64,000 bases of DNA from Stutzerimonas stutzeri (lineage in GTDB: Bacteria > Pseudomonadota > Gammaproteobacteria > Pseudomonadales > Pseudomonadaceae): positions 2,728,001-2,792,000 of the forward strand of contig NZ_CP073105.1 of NCBI RefSeq assembly GCF_018138085.1, read 5' to 3'. The notes under the pieces were generated by a model that was given only the letters and a program-made list of their open reading frames with translations, was not told the origin of the DNA and ran no database searches. The position numbers were made by a program, and so were the translations under genes. Positions 1-12,932 of the stretch are shown here, one piece after another; position 1 is the first letter of the stretch, and every line of letters starts with the position of its first letter.

Positions 1-261
1 GGCAGCCCGGCGTTGCCCGGCGAAGTCTGTCCCGCCACAGAAACGCCCTATTACGCGGCTTGTGGCCGTTTCCTAAGGCCTCTCGAGCCATCCAAGCGCC
101 GTCATACTTTCGGCTAATTGCAAAAAAGTCGACCAATCGCGAAACAACGGTGTGACTTATCAGTCCTCTGTGTACATCAATGGATATGTAAGGCCAACGC
201 CGGCAGCCTGGCGGCAGGCTCAAATCCGATTTTTGGTTTACCACACAGAGAGACATGCCCG

Positions 262-531
262 ATGAACAGCCCGCTTCGTTTCAACGACGCCCTTCTTATC
301 ACTGACCGTGCGTTCAAGCCGTTCCAGTGCGTCGCTTGGACGCTGCTGGAAGGCAACGGCGATCTCAGCATTACAGTCGTTGACAGCAGCGAATCCCGCC
401 CTGTCGGCCATTGCAAACTATCCAGCAGCGTTTACACCGACCCGGTCAAACTCGGTGAAACGCTGGAACAGGCACGCGCCGACCTGAGCCGCCAGGGTGC
501 TCACCTCGCCCCTTGGCATATGCCCGAATAA
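262..531 (+). CDS. Small protein of unknown function (89 aa)
   Basis: I do not recognise the family. The frame is open further upstream, but the ATG at 262 follows a purine-rich GAGAGA and is the more natural start. The product is a soluble, mixed-charge protein that ends just before a strong intrinsic terminator, which supports a real transcription unit. It has no signal peptide or membrane segment. No function is inferred. Confidence 0.55.
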   Translation: MNSPLRFNDALLITDRAFKPFQCVAWTLLEGNGDLSITVVDSSESRPVGHCKLSSSVYTDPVKLGETLEQARADLSRQGAHLAPWHMPE

Positions 532-545
532 CAGTCGTCTCCAAC

Positions 546-578
546 AAAAAGCCCGGCTGCGCAAGCGCCGGGCTTTTT
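546..578 (+). terminator. Rho-independent terminator
   Basis: The stem AAAAAGCCCGGC pairs with GCCGGGCTTTTT around a 9-nt loop and ends in a T run, directly after the 262-531 gene. It is nearly symmetrical and could also act on the minus strand. Confidence 0.85.
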
Positions 579-675
579 GCTGCCCCACATCTTTGCACCT
601 CCCGGTCGCACCGGCTGACTGATCCATTCGCTTGTTTCACGGTCTGAGCAATAAGTGAAACAAGAGGAGCAAGCC

Positions 676-957
676 ATGAAAGGTGCACAGGCCTATGTCA
701 ATGATCAATGGCACAGCAGCGGCTTGGCCGACCTGCCGGAGGGTCCGGAAGGCCATTGCGTCACACTGAAATTCATCGTTCCCCGCGACGCCCAAACCAC
801 CGGGCTGATCGTGCATATCCGCGACGTAGCGCAACAGCGCCTGTGCGAGTTTTACGGCAGCCGCCAGGTAACGCCCAGGCCAGTGGAAGGCTCGGTCGTC
901 GGCGACGGCAGCGGTGACGGCATCAACCTGACATTCGACGTAGCACCCGCTGAATGA
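676..957 (+). CDS. Small protein of unknown function (93 aa)
   Basis: The ATG at 676 is preceded by a good Shine-Dalgarno (AGAGGAGC). The protein begins MKGAQAYVNDQW and has an alternating hydrophobic pattern compatible with a small beta-rich domain. No family is recognised. Its stop overlaps the ATG of the next gene (ATGA at 954), so the two are translationally coupled. Confidence 0.6.
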   Translation: MKGAQAYVNDQWHSSGLADLPEGPEGHCVTLKFIVPRDAQTTGLIVHIRDVAQQRLCEFYGSRQVTPRPVEGSVVGDGSGDGINLTFDVAPAE

Positions 958-1267
958 GCGACCCAGCCGGAGCGAAGAGCATGTGTGCGCAACGTATTGA
1001 AATCGATGAAGCCATGCGCATCAGTGAAATGGCCTTTCTGCCCTGCCACGCGACCACCAGCGCGGACAGCAATGACGCCAGCTTCTCGCTTCGGGTGTTC
1101 GATGACGCTGGTGAGGAGCGCCTGTCGATCCCCCATATCGCCCGCACGCAATACAGCGATCCCCCCACCTCGCCGGCCTGCTCGAAGGCGCACGGCTGCA
1201 GCTCAGCAAGGACGGAGTGGCGCTGAGCGCTTGGTCACTGCCCCTACAACCTGGCATCGACACCTGA
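954..1267 (+). pseudogene. Small gene with an apparent 1-nt frameshift in a C6 run
   Basis: The ATG at 954 overlaps the stop of the preceding gene. The frame reads well up to IARTQYSDPP. After the run of six C at 1161-1166 it becomes low-quality sequence (PTSPACSKAHGC) and stops at 1226. Adding one C to the run gives a protein-like continuation (HLAGLLEGARLQLSKDG, then ALSAWSLPL) ending at 1267, for about 105 residues. This points to a one-base deletion, a phase-variable tract, or a sequencing error. The gene begins a possible operon with the DUF421 gene at 1292. Function unknown. Confidence 0.6.
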
Positions 1268-1291
1268 CCGGACGCAACTGCTGGAGAACGA

Positions 1292-1984
1292 ATGACGCCT
1301 CTGGATTGGCAGCGAATGCTGCTCGACAAGTTCCCTCCCCTGTTCATCGTCGAAGTGGGGCTACGTGCCCTCTTCGCCTATGTCGCGGTGTTCATGTTTC
1401 TGAAGATCAGCGGGCGCCGGGGGATTCGGCAGTTGTCCCTGTTCGAGCTGGTCGTGATCCTCACGCTCGGCTCGGCTGCCGGGGACGTGTCGTTCTACGA
1501 AGATGTGCCCCTGATCCCGATCGCCACCGTTTTCGCCACGTTACTGTTGCTCTACAGATTCACGGTGTGGCTGATGACGAAAAGCGAGCGGTTTTCCCGC
1601 TGGATGGAAGGCGTGCCGGTAACGATCATCAAGGACGGCCTGTATGAGCTGCACAGCCTGCAGCGGCTGAACATCTCGTCCGAGGAGTTCTTCATGGAGC
1701 TGCGGCAACAAGGCGTCGAACATCTTGGCCAAGTCCGACTGGGCATTCTCGAGACCGACGGCAACGTCAGCCTGTTCTTCCACGATGCCGCGTCGGTGCG
1801 GCCGGGGCTGCCGGTGCTACCTGAAGCCTACAGGCCGAACTACTGCCAGATACCGTCCAGCGGGCTCTACGCCTGCACGCGCTGCGGATTTCCCGAGGTC
1901 ATCGAGACGCAGCAAACAGCCGTTTGCCCTCGTTGCGAGAATGCGCAATGGACGCTCGCGCTGACCAACCCACGTGGGCAGTGA
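1292..1984 (+). CDS. DUF421/YetF-like membrane protein with C-terminal zinc ribbon
   Basis: The 230-residue protein has two or three N-terminal membrane segments (about 20-42, 48-65 and 70-90). The typical DUF421 core follows: the motif ISGRRGIRQLS at about residue 36, then a soluble domain containing GVPVTIIKDG. Unlike a minimal YetF, it carries a C-terminal pair of CxxC motifs (CTRCG and CPRCE) that probably bind zinc. The family sits in the inner membrane and has no firmly assigned biochemical role. The start lies 24 nt after the restored end of the frameshifted gene, so the genes are probably cotranscribed. Confidence 0.8.
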   Translation: MTPLDWQRMLLDKFPPLFIVEVGLRALFAYVAVFMFLKISGRRGIRQLSLFELVVILTLGSAAGDVSFYEDVPLIPIATVFATLLLLYRFTVWLMTKSERFSRWMEGVPVTIIKDGLYELHSLQRLNISSEEFFMELRQQGVEHLGQVRLGILETDGNVSLFFHDAASVRPGLPVLPEAYRPNYCQIPSSGLYACTRCGFPEVIETQQTAVCPRCENAQWTLALTNPRGQ

Positions 1985-2090
1985 ACTCAGGTCGCGAACC
2001 CCCTTCGCTTGCGCCGGTCACTTATAGGGACGGGCCCGCGCTGCAAGTCTGCGTGGTCACCCATACCTACCGCGACCTAGGAGCGTTCAC

Positions 2091-2255
2091 ATGATAGGCG
2101 ACTATTCCTCGATAAATGATCATCTGGAAACTGCACGCAAGCTGGCGGACAGCGCCGAGACGAAGGCGGATCCGGCCATTTACCGCGAAGCGATCGACGA
2201 GCTGGTCGCCGCGATACGGTTGCTGATGCGCAACAGCCAGGAGAGCGAAGACTGA
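2091..2255 (+). CDS. Small helical protein (54 aa)
   Basis: This short ORF has an AGGAG Shine-Dalgarno at 2079-2083, 7 nt before the ATG. It encodes a charged, helix-forming peptide that starts MIGDYSSINDHLETARKLA. Leucine and alanine spacing suggests one or two amphipathic helices. No family is recognised. It lies between the DUF421 gene and the topoisomerase gene on the same strand. Confidence 0.5.
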   Translation: MIGDYSSINDHLETARKLADSAETKADPAIYREAIDELVAAIRLLMRNSQESED

Positions 2256-2393
2256 CGGCGACCTGTTAACCGCACCAGCACACTGCTGTGCGTGACGAGA
2301 CAATGCCCGGCAGCGCGGTCGCGCACTGATCGCTCCGCCGGGATCCTGAGTGAAGAAGCCCGAACCTTGACCTCGGCGCACGAGGAGTTTGCC

Positions 2394-3497
2394 ATGCTAG
2401 TCGATCAAGACGGTGCAGCTCCGCTGCCGTTGGCCGAAGGGACTCGTCCGGTCCCAGCGGACGAGCAACCCGACACGGGTACGGCCCTCTGCCCGCAGCT
2501 TCCAACCGACCTGCATTACGTCGATGATCGCAGCCCGGGTATTACGCGCCGCGTAGAAAACGGCAAGTTCGTCTACTTTTTGCCGTCCGGAAAGCGCATC
2601 CGGGACGCCGCTGAGATTTCGCGCATCAACAAGCTGGCCATACCGCCAGCCTACACCGAAGTATGGATATGCCCTGACCCTCGGGGCCATATGCAAGCCA
2701 CCGGACGGGACGCACGTGGCCGAAAGCAATATCGTTACCACCCACGCTGGCGGGAGATCCGCGACAGCGACAAGTACGAGCGCATCCTGGCCTTCGGCGC
2801 CGCCTTGCCGCGCCTGCGCGAACGGCTGGAACAGCATCTCGCCCTGCGCGGAATGCCTCGGGAAAAGGTCATGGCCCTGGTGGTGCAACTGCTCGAAACC
2901 ACTCTGATCCGCGTCGGTAATTCGCGTTACGCCCGCGAGAACCGCTCCTACGGACTGACCACGTTACGAACTCGCCATGTGGCGGTGCGCGGAGCTGCCA
3001 TTCGCTTCCAGTTCCGTGGCAAAAGCGGCGTGGAGCATCAGGTCACGCTGAGAAATCAACGCCTGGCGCGCATTCTGCGTCGTTGCATGGAGTTGCCTGG
3101 ACAGCACCTGTTCCAGTACCTGGACGAAGCAGGAGAACGCCACCCGGTAAGCTCCAGCGACGTCAATCAGTTCATCCAGCAGATGACTGGCGGGGATTTC
3201 ACCGCCAAGGACTATCGCACCTGGGCAGGCAGCGCGTTGGCGTTGGATTCGCTGCGCAAACGCGAATGGCAACCTGAAGCGGTCGCTCGCCGCCATCTTG
3301 TCGAGACGGTCAAGGAGGTCTCCCGACAGCTAGGCAATACGCCGGCCGTATGTCGCCAGTGCTACATCCATCCGGACGTGCTGGAGGCCTTTGCCGGTGG
3401 CGAGCTGGCACGCTTGCCCAGGGCGAGAAAGCGCAAATGGCTCAGCAGTGAAGAAGTTACGCTGTTGAAATTCCTCACCGAGCGCCAGCCAAGCTGA
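2394..3497 (+). CDS. DNA topoisomerase IB (poxvirus/eukaryotic type)
   Basis: The enzyme relaxes supercoiled DNA by transient single-strand cleavage through a 3'-phosphotyrosine. The ATG at 2394 follows GAGGAG, giving 367 residues. The N-terminal domain carries PGITRRVENGKFVYF. The catalytic domain has the KQYRYHPRW segment, the arginine region TTLRTRHV, and VCRQCYIHPDVLEAF, in which Tyr324 is the expected nucleophile. Bacterial TopIB proteins are usually 330-380 residues, so this one looks complete. It is an accessory enzyme alongside gyrase and topoisomerases I and IV. It ends 8 nt before the convergent diguanylate cyclase gene. Confidence 0.92.
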   Translation: MLVDQDGAAPLPLAEGTRPVPADEQPDTGTALCPQLPTDLHYVDDRSPGITRRVENGKFVYFLPSGKRIRDAAEISRINKLAIPPAYTEVWICPDPRGHMQATGRDARGRKQYRYHPRWREIRDSDKYERILAFGAALPRLRERLEQHLALRGMPREKVMALVVQLLETTLIRVGNSRYARENRSYGLTTLRTRHVAVRGAAIRFQFRGKSGVEHQVTLRNQRLARILRRCMELPGQHLFQYLDEAGERHPVSSSDVNQFIQQMTGGDFTAKDYRTWAGSALALDSLRKREWQPEAVARRHLVETVKEVSRQLGNTPAVCRQCYIHPDVLEAFAGGELARLPRARKRKWLSSEEVTLLKFLTERQPS

Positions 3498-3504
3498 GCC
3501 AACG

Positions 3505-4458
3505 CTATCGATAGAGCGAGACCTGGTTGCGACCACCCGCCTTCGAGCTGTACAGCGCGCTGTCGGCGCGTTCGATCAGCTGTGCATAGCCGCTGGTGGG
3601 CTGGCTAAGGTCGGCGATACCCAGGCTGACGGTGAAGTGAATGCGGTGATTTTCGTAAACGACCTCGTGCGCCTCGACGGCCTGGCGAAACCGTTCGGCA
3701 AATGTCAGCGCGCCGTCGCTATCCGTATCGGGCAGAAGGACTACGAATTCCTCGCCACCGTAGCGACCCGCGATGTCGGCATCGCGCATGCATTGGCGAA
3801 CGAGTTCGGCAGTCTGCTGTATTACGGCGTCGCCCGCCTGATGGCCGTAGCTGTCGTTGATCTTCTTGAAGTGATCTATATCGAACATGACCAGTGCGGC
3901 ATTGCGGTCGTATCGCCGATGCCTGGCATACTCCTGGCGCAGCATCTCTTCCCAGTGGCCACGATTGAACAGGCCGGTCAAACGGTCGGTGCTGGACAGC
4001 CGTTGCAGTTCCCGATTCGCCGCCTGTAGCTGGCGACGGTTGGTGGCCACATCGGTTACGTCATAAATGATCAAGCAAATCTGCTCGATGCGCCCGCTGA
4101 GCCCCTTCAGCGGCATCAGGGTGGTGTTCTGGTACATGAAGTCTTCCAGCCCGGTGATCGGCTGGTAGTTCTTGAATCGCAGCAGATAGGGCCTCTGCTC
4201 CCAGATAGTGAACGAAGGGGTGCCGAGCGTCGCAACGTTCTCCACCTTGCGCCTGAACCACGACTCGTCCACCTCGGGGAACAGCTGGAAGAACGATTGG
4301 CCTCGCACGTCGCCGGGCGGCTGGCCTGAGCGGTTCTCCATGAAGGTGTTCCAGACCTCGATGCGGTACTGACGATCCAGCACCACGACCCCGACGTCGA
4401 TGCTCTGGACGATGGTCAGCAACCAATGAAGCTCGCTCAGATTGACAGATTCGGACAT
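3505..4458 (-). CDS. PAS-GGDEF diguanylate cyclase
   Basis: The protein (317 aa) has an N-terminal PAS-like sensor region (about 10-130, opening with VQSIDVGVVVLDRQYRIEVWN), a short linker helix and a C-terminal GGDEF domain. The domain has FDIDHFKKINDSYGHQAGD and the signature RYGGEEFVVLLP, so it should make cyclic di-GMP from two GTP. No transmembrane segment is present. The start is 3 nt after the stop of the CheC-type response regulator, so the pair forms an operon. It probably couples a phosphorelay to c-di-GMP output. Confidence 0.9.
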   Translation of the reverse strand: MSESVNLSELHWLLTIVQSIDVGVVVLDRQYRIEVWNTFMENRSGQPPGDVRGQSFFQLFPEVDESWFRRKVENVATLGTPSFTIWEQRPYLLRFKNYQPITGLEDFMYQNTTLMPLKGLSGRIEQICLIIYDVTDVATNRRQLQAANRELQRLSSTDRLTGLFNRGHWEEMLRQEYARHRRYDRNAALVMFDIDHFKKINDSYGHQAGDAVIQQTAELVRQCMRDADIAGRYGGEEFVVLLPDTDSDGALTFAERFRQAVEAHEVVYENHRIHFTVSLGIADLSQPTSGYAQLIERADSALYSSKAGGRNQVSLYR

Positions 4459-4461
4459 GGC

Positions 4462-5460
4462 TCAGCTCATCAGGTGGGCGAGTTTGCGAGTCAGCAGTTC
4501 AACCGAGTCTTCGGTGAACAACAGCAGAAGGTCGAAGTGAACATCATGCCCTTCCAGGCTGTAGCTGATTTCAACCGCCAGGGTATTTTTCCAGCGCTGG
4601 CTGTTGAGGCGGATCAGCTCGTCGATCGAGGCGTGCTGGCCAAGAACCTGCGGGTGCCCTTGTGAAAACACCACATCGATCTGATCGGCGATGCCGCTGA
4701 GACAGGCACTGATCAGCAGGCTCGACAGATCGAGCAGCATCTCCAGCTCCAGGTAGTCGTCGGCGCGCATCAGACGCGCCATGTCGGCCACTTCCGAGTC
4801 ATGAAAGATGAGCAATGCCTCACCGGCGATGCCTCCGCCGATGTAACCCTGGCAAACCGCGGTCAGCTTGTCTCCCTGGGCCGCATCTGCGAGCGCCATG
4901 TGCAGCTCGCCGACCTCCAGGATATTCACGTTGGGTATGGGCAGTTGCACGAATACCCCGAGCACCCTTGCGAGCAGCGCTGCGGCGCGCCCCATCGCAA
5001 CGTTGACTACCTCGCGAAACGCATCGCGAAAGACGATCGGACCAGCCTTCCGTTCGCCTAGAACCGGCAACCCATCGCCTACCAGCCCGGCGCCGGCCAG
5101 GGTCTGCTGCAGGTGCGCCGGATCGGCGGGCTTGCGAATGAATGCCAGCGCACCCAGATCCAATACGCGCCGAACGGCCTCCTCCTGAATGTCGGCCGAT
5201 ATCACGATGACCTTGCAATCAAGATGCTCGTCGCGCAGGGCGGCCAGCACCTGATAACCGTCCAGGTCGGGCATGGTCAGGTCGAGCAACAGCACGTCGA
5301 TGCCGCCTTCGCGAATGCGGTCGAGCGCCTCCGCGCCGCTCGACGCCTGGCTGATGTCCAGCGGCCAGGCAGCCGGCAGGGCGCGCAGCAACTGCTTGCG
5401 CGCCAGGCTCGAATCATCACAGATCAACAGAGATACGGCAGACATGCGGCGCTCGCTCAC
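4462..5460 (-). CDS. Response regulator with CheC/CheX-like phosphatase domain
   Basis: The N-terminal receiver domain (about 8-125) has the acidic pair ICDD, the phospho-acceptor region LLLDLTMPDLDG and the conserved lysine in FIRKPADP. The C-terminal half (about 145-330) resembles CheC/CheX-family CheY-P phosphatases. The GTG at 5460 has a GAGG 9 nt upstream; ATG at 5445 (MSAVSLL) is an alternative start. The gene is followed directly by a diguanylate cyclase, so the pair probably forms a signalling unit affecting motility or c-di-GMP. The sensor kinase is not in this window. Confidence 0.82.
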   Translation of the reverse strand: MSERRMSAVSLLICDDSSLARKQLLRALPAAWPLDISQASSGAEALDRIREGGIDVLLLDLTMPDLDGYQVLAALRDEHLDCKVIVISADIQEEAVRRVLDLGALAFIRKPADPAHLQQTLAGAGLVGDGLPVLGERKAGPIVFRDAFREVVNVAMGRAAALLARVLGVFVQLPIPNVNILEVGELHMALADAAQGDKLTAVCQGYIGGGIAGEALLIFHDSEVADMARLMRADDYLELEMLLDLSSLLISACLSGIADQIDVVFSQGHPQVLGQHASIDELIRLNSQRWKNTLAVEISYSLEGHDVHFDLLLLFTEDSVELLTRKLAHLMS

Positions 5461-5584
5461 TTAGTCAGGCCTCGGAAACCCGGGCAGCTTATCTCAGCGA
5501 ACGGGCGCCGTAATGGGGCGCTGGAACAATAGTGGCACTTTGCCCCTGAAGATGGCGTAAACAGCACACGCCGATAGCGATGAC

Positions 5585-6169
5585 CTAGTAGTAGGCGTTG
5601 TCCCGGTTGGTGTGGTCGGTGACGTCCCGCACGCCCTTGAGCTCGGGGATTCGCTCCAGCAAGGTCTTCTCGATGCCTTCCTTGAGCGTAACGTCGGCCT
5701 GACCGCAGCCCTGGCAGCCGCCGCCGAACTGCAGAACCGCAACGCCTTCGTCGACTACGTCGATCAGGGTGACCTGGCCGCCATGACTGGCCAGACCCGG
5801 ATTGATCTCGGTCTGCAGGTAATAGTTGATGCGCTCGTTCAGCGGGCTGTCTTCGTTGACCATGGGCACCTTGGCGTTGGGTGCCTTGATGGTCAGTTGG
5901 CCGCCCATGCGATCGGTCGCATAGTCCACCAGCGCATCTTCGAGGAAGGGTTCGCTAACGCCGTCGATCCAGGCGGTGAAGCGCTTCAGCGCAACAGGCA
6001 CATCGTCGGGCTTTTCCTCACCAGGCTTGCAATAGGCGATACAGGTTTCTGCGTAGGGTGTACCAGGCTGAGTGATGAAGACCCGAATGCCGATGCCCGT
6101 CGTATTCTGCTTTTCGAGCAGATCGGCAAGGTAATCATGTGCAGCTTCAGTAATGGTAATGGCGCTCAT
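5585..6169 (-). CDS. nfuA: Fe-S biogenesis scaffold/carrier NfuA
   Basis: NfuA carries a [4Fe-4S] cluster to target apoproteins in the cytoplasm. The 194-residue length is typical. The N-terminal half is a degenerate A-type carrier domain and the C-terminal half is the NifU-like domain with the cluster-binding CxxC at Cys152 and Cys155 (GGGCQGCGQ). A Shine-Dalgarno GAGGAG precedes the ATG at 6169. It is monocistronic here, next to cti. Confidence 0.96.
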   Translation of the reverse strand: MSAITITEAAHDYLADLLEKQNTTGIGIRVFITQPGTPYAETCIAYCKPGEEKPDDVPVALKRFTAWIDGVSEPFLEDALVDYATDRMGGQLTIKAPNAKVPMVNEDSPLNERINYYLQTEINPGLASHGGQVTLIDVVDEGVAVLQFGGGCQGCGQADVTLKEGIEKTLLERIPELKGVRDVTDHTNRDNAYY

Positions 6170-6253
6170 GGGAACTCCTCTCAGATATGCTCGAAGTGTA
6201 CGCCAAGGAATGCTCCGGATAAAGTCCTAGCGTTTTAGTAGGAATTGATCGAT

Positions 6254-8530
6254 TCAAAGGTTCTGGTATCGGTTCATGTCCAGCACGCCCGCCTCGACAG
6301 GATCGGTTTCGTGGAGATAGCGAGCCAGATCGTTGAAGTACTGCCAGAACGCAGGATGGCTACGCCGGATCCCCCAGCGATCGACTATATGCTCAAACGC
6401 CTGCTGATCCTTTGCTTGCTCCAGCGCCGCGACGAACTCCGGAACCTGTGAGGCCTGTAGGTTGAAGAGGAAGTTCGGGTAGCTGCTCAGGATGCCGGGA
6501 TAGACGGTCAGGGTGTCGAGCCGGGGCTGGTAGCGATGCTCCTCGCCGAACATGAACGCCACGTTGCTGTGCGCGCGGTTTCGCAGAAGGCTGTACAGCT
6601 CCCGCTGCCCTTGACCGAACTCGATGCGTAGCAGCGTCGCCTCGGGCAACTGATCGATGACCGGCAGGCCGGCGGCAATGCGGTTGGAGAGCCGGCTCAA
6701 GGCTTGCTCGGCGGCCTGTAACGGAGCGGGCGCCTTGCTGCGGTAGCAATGGCCCGAGGTGCATCGATTCATCGGATCGGCCGCTGCATCGATGGCCGCG
6801 TGACGCTCCAGGAGCTGTGCCACGAAGCGCTCCTTGGGCTTGGGCGTCTCCAGCGCCAGCGCTGACGGCGTCTCGTTGTCGATATTCGTATAAGCCAACC
6901 AGAGCTTGAGCTTGCCGCTGTTCTCGTACCAGTCGTCGAGTATCGTTTGCCGCGATCCGGCCGGTAGCAGGCGAAGGAAGTTGAGCTCCGCGCCGTTGCG
7001 GATCAAGTCGAAGTACAGGCGGGTCTGCCCCTGATGCGAGACGTTGCCGAACACGTCGAAATTCACCACCAGCTGGTAATAGGTTCGCTCGAGCAGCGGA
7101 TAGTCCATCCACCAGAGGGTTTGCGGCACCTCACCAATGAGCCCTTTGCGAACCGAAGCACTGTCGTGCTGGCGAAAGACCGTCAGCAGTGCGTTGTCGT
7201 TGCCACTCCAGATGTCCTCCCACTGCGCAGGGCTTCGCGCATAGGCGTCGCCCCGCAGTTTTTCATACTGGTTGCGCTTGCTTTGGTAGCGGTGCCAGAA
7301 CCCCAGCAACTCACCGATATCATCGGCTTGCCCTGGCATCGCCAGCAGAGGTGTCGCACGCTGGCGATAACGGGCGTCGGTCAGGTAGCGATCGTGCCGA
7401 GGATCCTGGAAGAGCACCCAGAAGTTGTCGCGGATGACGTCGGTGGCGATCTGCCCACGGCACACTGGCCCACGGATGAAGGTGCGTACGAAGTATTCGG
7501 CATTGTCCAGCATAAAGCGGTAGCGCGCCTCGGCCGGTATCGCCTGGAACGTCTCGAACGGATTGGCACGATGCTGGACGCCATATCCGGGCAGCTTGTC
7601 GAGCGACCAGTCGCCGGCGAGCAACAACTGATGAACCCGCGCCAGCTTCGCTGGATTCAGCGGATAGGTGATGTGCGTCTTGTGCACGATGACGCCCTTG
7701 ATGGGCATCAGGCGATAGTAGAAAGCCGTCCCCGGATCCTGATTCGGTGAACGGGTGGCGATGACATCGACCGGCAGACCACTGGGTGTACGCGACCTTA
7801 CCAGCTGGAAGAAATGGCCCGTCTTGCCAGCGTCGAAATACAGATGCGCGATGAACAGATGCTCGTAAAGCCAACGGCTGACCAATGCCTGCCGCTTGCC
7901 CTCCGCATTGAGCATTCGCTCCCAGCTGGCTACCTGCGCGGCCTCGCTGGACGATGGCACGTAGGCGCGCTCATCGACCGGTGCACCTTGCGCCAACCAC
8001 CGCTGCAGCTTGTCATATTCGCCATCCGTCAAGCCGCTGACCGCGAAAGGCATGCCGGCGTGGCCATGATTGCCGGCATAAGCGGAAAACTCACCAGGCA
8101 GCGGGCAGCTGTTGTCGCGGCCGATACCGATGTCCAGGTCCGCCGGCAGCTTGGCATTGGCCGGCAACGGCTGGCTGCGGCCAAGCTCCAGCATGCGTGC
8201 CATCAGCGCCGCCTGGCCCGCCTGCGGCTCGAGCACCGAATAGAATCCGCGACGACGCCAGTCCGCCTCGGCATGCGCATCGAGATAAAGCCGGCTTGGC
8301 GGCTGCGCCTTGGTCCGGGTGCCATCGTAGACCGGCAGCTTGCTTGCGCCACGCGACGCGCCCTCGCCGCTGCCCAGATTGAGCTGGCACGGCGAATCGT
8401 AGCAGGCATGGCAGGCGACGCACTTGGCGGTGAAGATCGGCTGGATATCGTTCTGGTAGCTGAGCGATTGCGCCCAGCCGGGGCCAACCAGCGCGAACGC
8501 AAGCGCTGCAAGCAGTGCACGACAGGCCAT
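6254..8530 (-). CDS. cti: Periplasmic fatty acid cis/trans isomerase Cti
   Basis: Cti converts cis-unsaturated acyl chains of membrane phospholipids to trans under solvent or heat stress, a trait typical of Pseudomonas. The ATG at 8530 has AGGAG 8 nt upstream and gives a 758-aa protein with a signal peptide (about residues 1-21, ending GPGWAQS). The heme c motif CVACH is at residues 37-41, as expected for a c-type cytochrome-like isomerase. The rest of the protein is collinear with the family. It is monocistronic and divergent from metH. Confidence 0.95.
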   Translation of the reverse strand: MACRALLAALAFALVGPGWAQSLSYQNDIQPIFTAKCVACHACYDSPCQLNLGSGEGASRGASKLPVYDGTRTKAQPPSRLYLDAHAEADWRRRGFYSVLEPQAGQAALMARMLELGRSQPLPANAKLPADLDIGIGRDNSCPLPGEFSAYAGNHGHAGMPFAVSGLTDGEYDKLQRWLAQGAPVDERAYVPSSSEAAQVASWERMLNAEGKRQALVSRWLYEHLFIAHLYFDAGKTGHFFQLVRSRTPSGLPVDVIATRSPNQDPGTAFYYRLMPIKGVIVHKTHITYPLNPAKLARVHQLLLAGDWSLDKLPGYGVQHRANPFETFQAIPAEARYRFMLDNAEYFVRTFIRGPVCRGQIATDVIRDNFWVLFQDPRHDRYLTDARYRQRATPLLAMPGQADDIGELLGFWHRYQSKRNQYEKLRGDAYARSPAQWEDIWSGNDNALLTVFRQHDSASVRKGLIGEVPQTLWWMDYPLLERTYYQLVVNFDVFGNVSHQGQTRLYFDLIRNGAELNFLRLLPAGSRQTILDDWYENSGKLKLWLAYTNIDNETPSALALETPKPKERFVAQLLERHAAIDAAADPMNRCTSGHCYRSKAPAPLQAAEQALSRLSNRIAAGLPVIDQLPEATLLRIEFGQGQRELYSLLRNRAHSNVAFMFGEEHRYQPRLDTLTVYPGILSSYPNFLFNLQASQVPEFVAALEQAKDQQAFEHIVDRWGIRRSHPAFWQYFNDLARYLHETDPVEAGVLDMNRYQNL

Positions 8531-8720
8531 GGTCCCGCTCCTGAAAAATGAGCCGGACATAGTAGCCAAGCTGCCGATCTAGAGCGAACCCGATGGTACG
8601 GTCCGGGCCTGCGTTCGGCTTGCACAACATGAGCGCTGTTCATGAAAAGCTGCCAGTGATCAAAATGCGTGCAGCTTTGATATCATTGCCGGTCCTCGCA
8701 ACCAGCTTCAGGTAGTCCCC

Positions 8721-12413
<3,693 letters not shown>

Positions 12414-12483
12414 GCAAGCTGGCCGGGCAGCAGCTGCTGCCCGGTCAACTTCGCTCCAACCCAATCACTACACGAAGCCTGCG

Positions 12484-12816
12484 ATGCCTACCGAAACCCG
12501 CTATCTGCTCGATGAACTGCAAACCGCCGATATGCTCGAGGTCGACGGTCTGCATGCCTGGCAATTCAACCTCAACGACGAGCTGCTCGACCGCGCCGAG
12601 GCCGCCGCGATCGCTGGCGAACCCTTCGCCAGCGACGACATCGTGGTCCGCATCGAGTCGATCGATGGCCGCGAGCGACGGCAGTGGGCGTTCAGCTACA
12701 ACCATGTGATGGAGGCCAACTGGTGCGAAGACGATCAGTACTGGCTCATTGGCGATGCAGCGCAGACGCATGTGCGATGCCTCGGTGCCATCACTGCCAG
12801 CGCTGACGACGAATAG
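12484..12816 (+). CDS. DUF5629-like small protein
   Basis: The 110-residue acidic soluble protein begins MPTETRYLLDELQTADMLEV and contains RRQWAFSYNHVMEA. It resembles a Pseudomonas-restricted DUF family (DUF5629, from memory). It lies 70 nt downstream of metH on the same strand and may share its transcript. No function is known. Confidence 0.65.
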   Translation: MPTETRYLLDELQTADMLEVDGLHAWQFNLNDELLDRAEAAAIAGEPFASDDIVVRIESIDGRERRQWAFSYNHVMEANWCEDDQYWLIGDAAQTHVRCLGAITASADDE

Positions 12817-12932
12817 ATCACCGCAACTGAAGTCGAGTGGGCACCCTTACAGACTCGATATCAGGTTGCCAGAGCGAATAGCGGCGACAAGGCACGTGCG
12901 CCAGCCTGGCCGGCGCAGCGCAACCGCCCGCA

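Noticed and set aside
1..117. C-terminal fragment of a gene entering from the left edge
   Set aside because: The open frame is short, with no recognisable motif, and its composition does not look coding.
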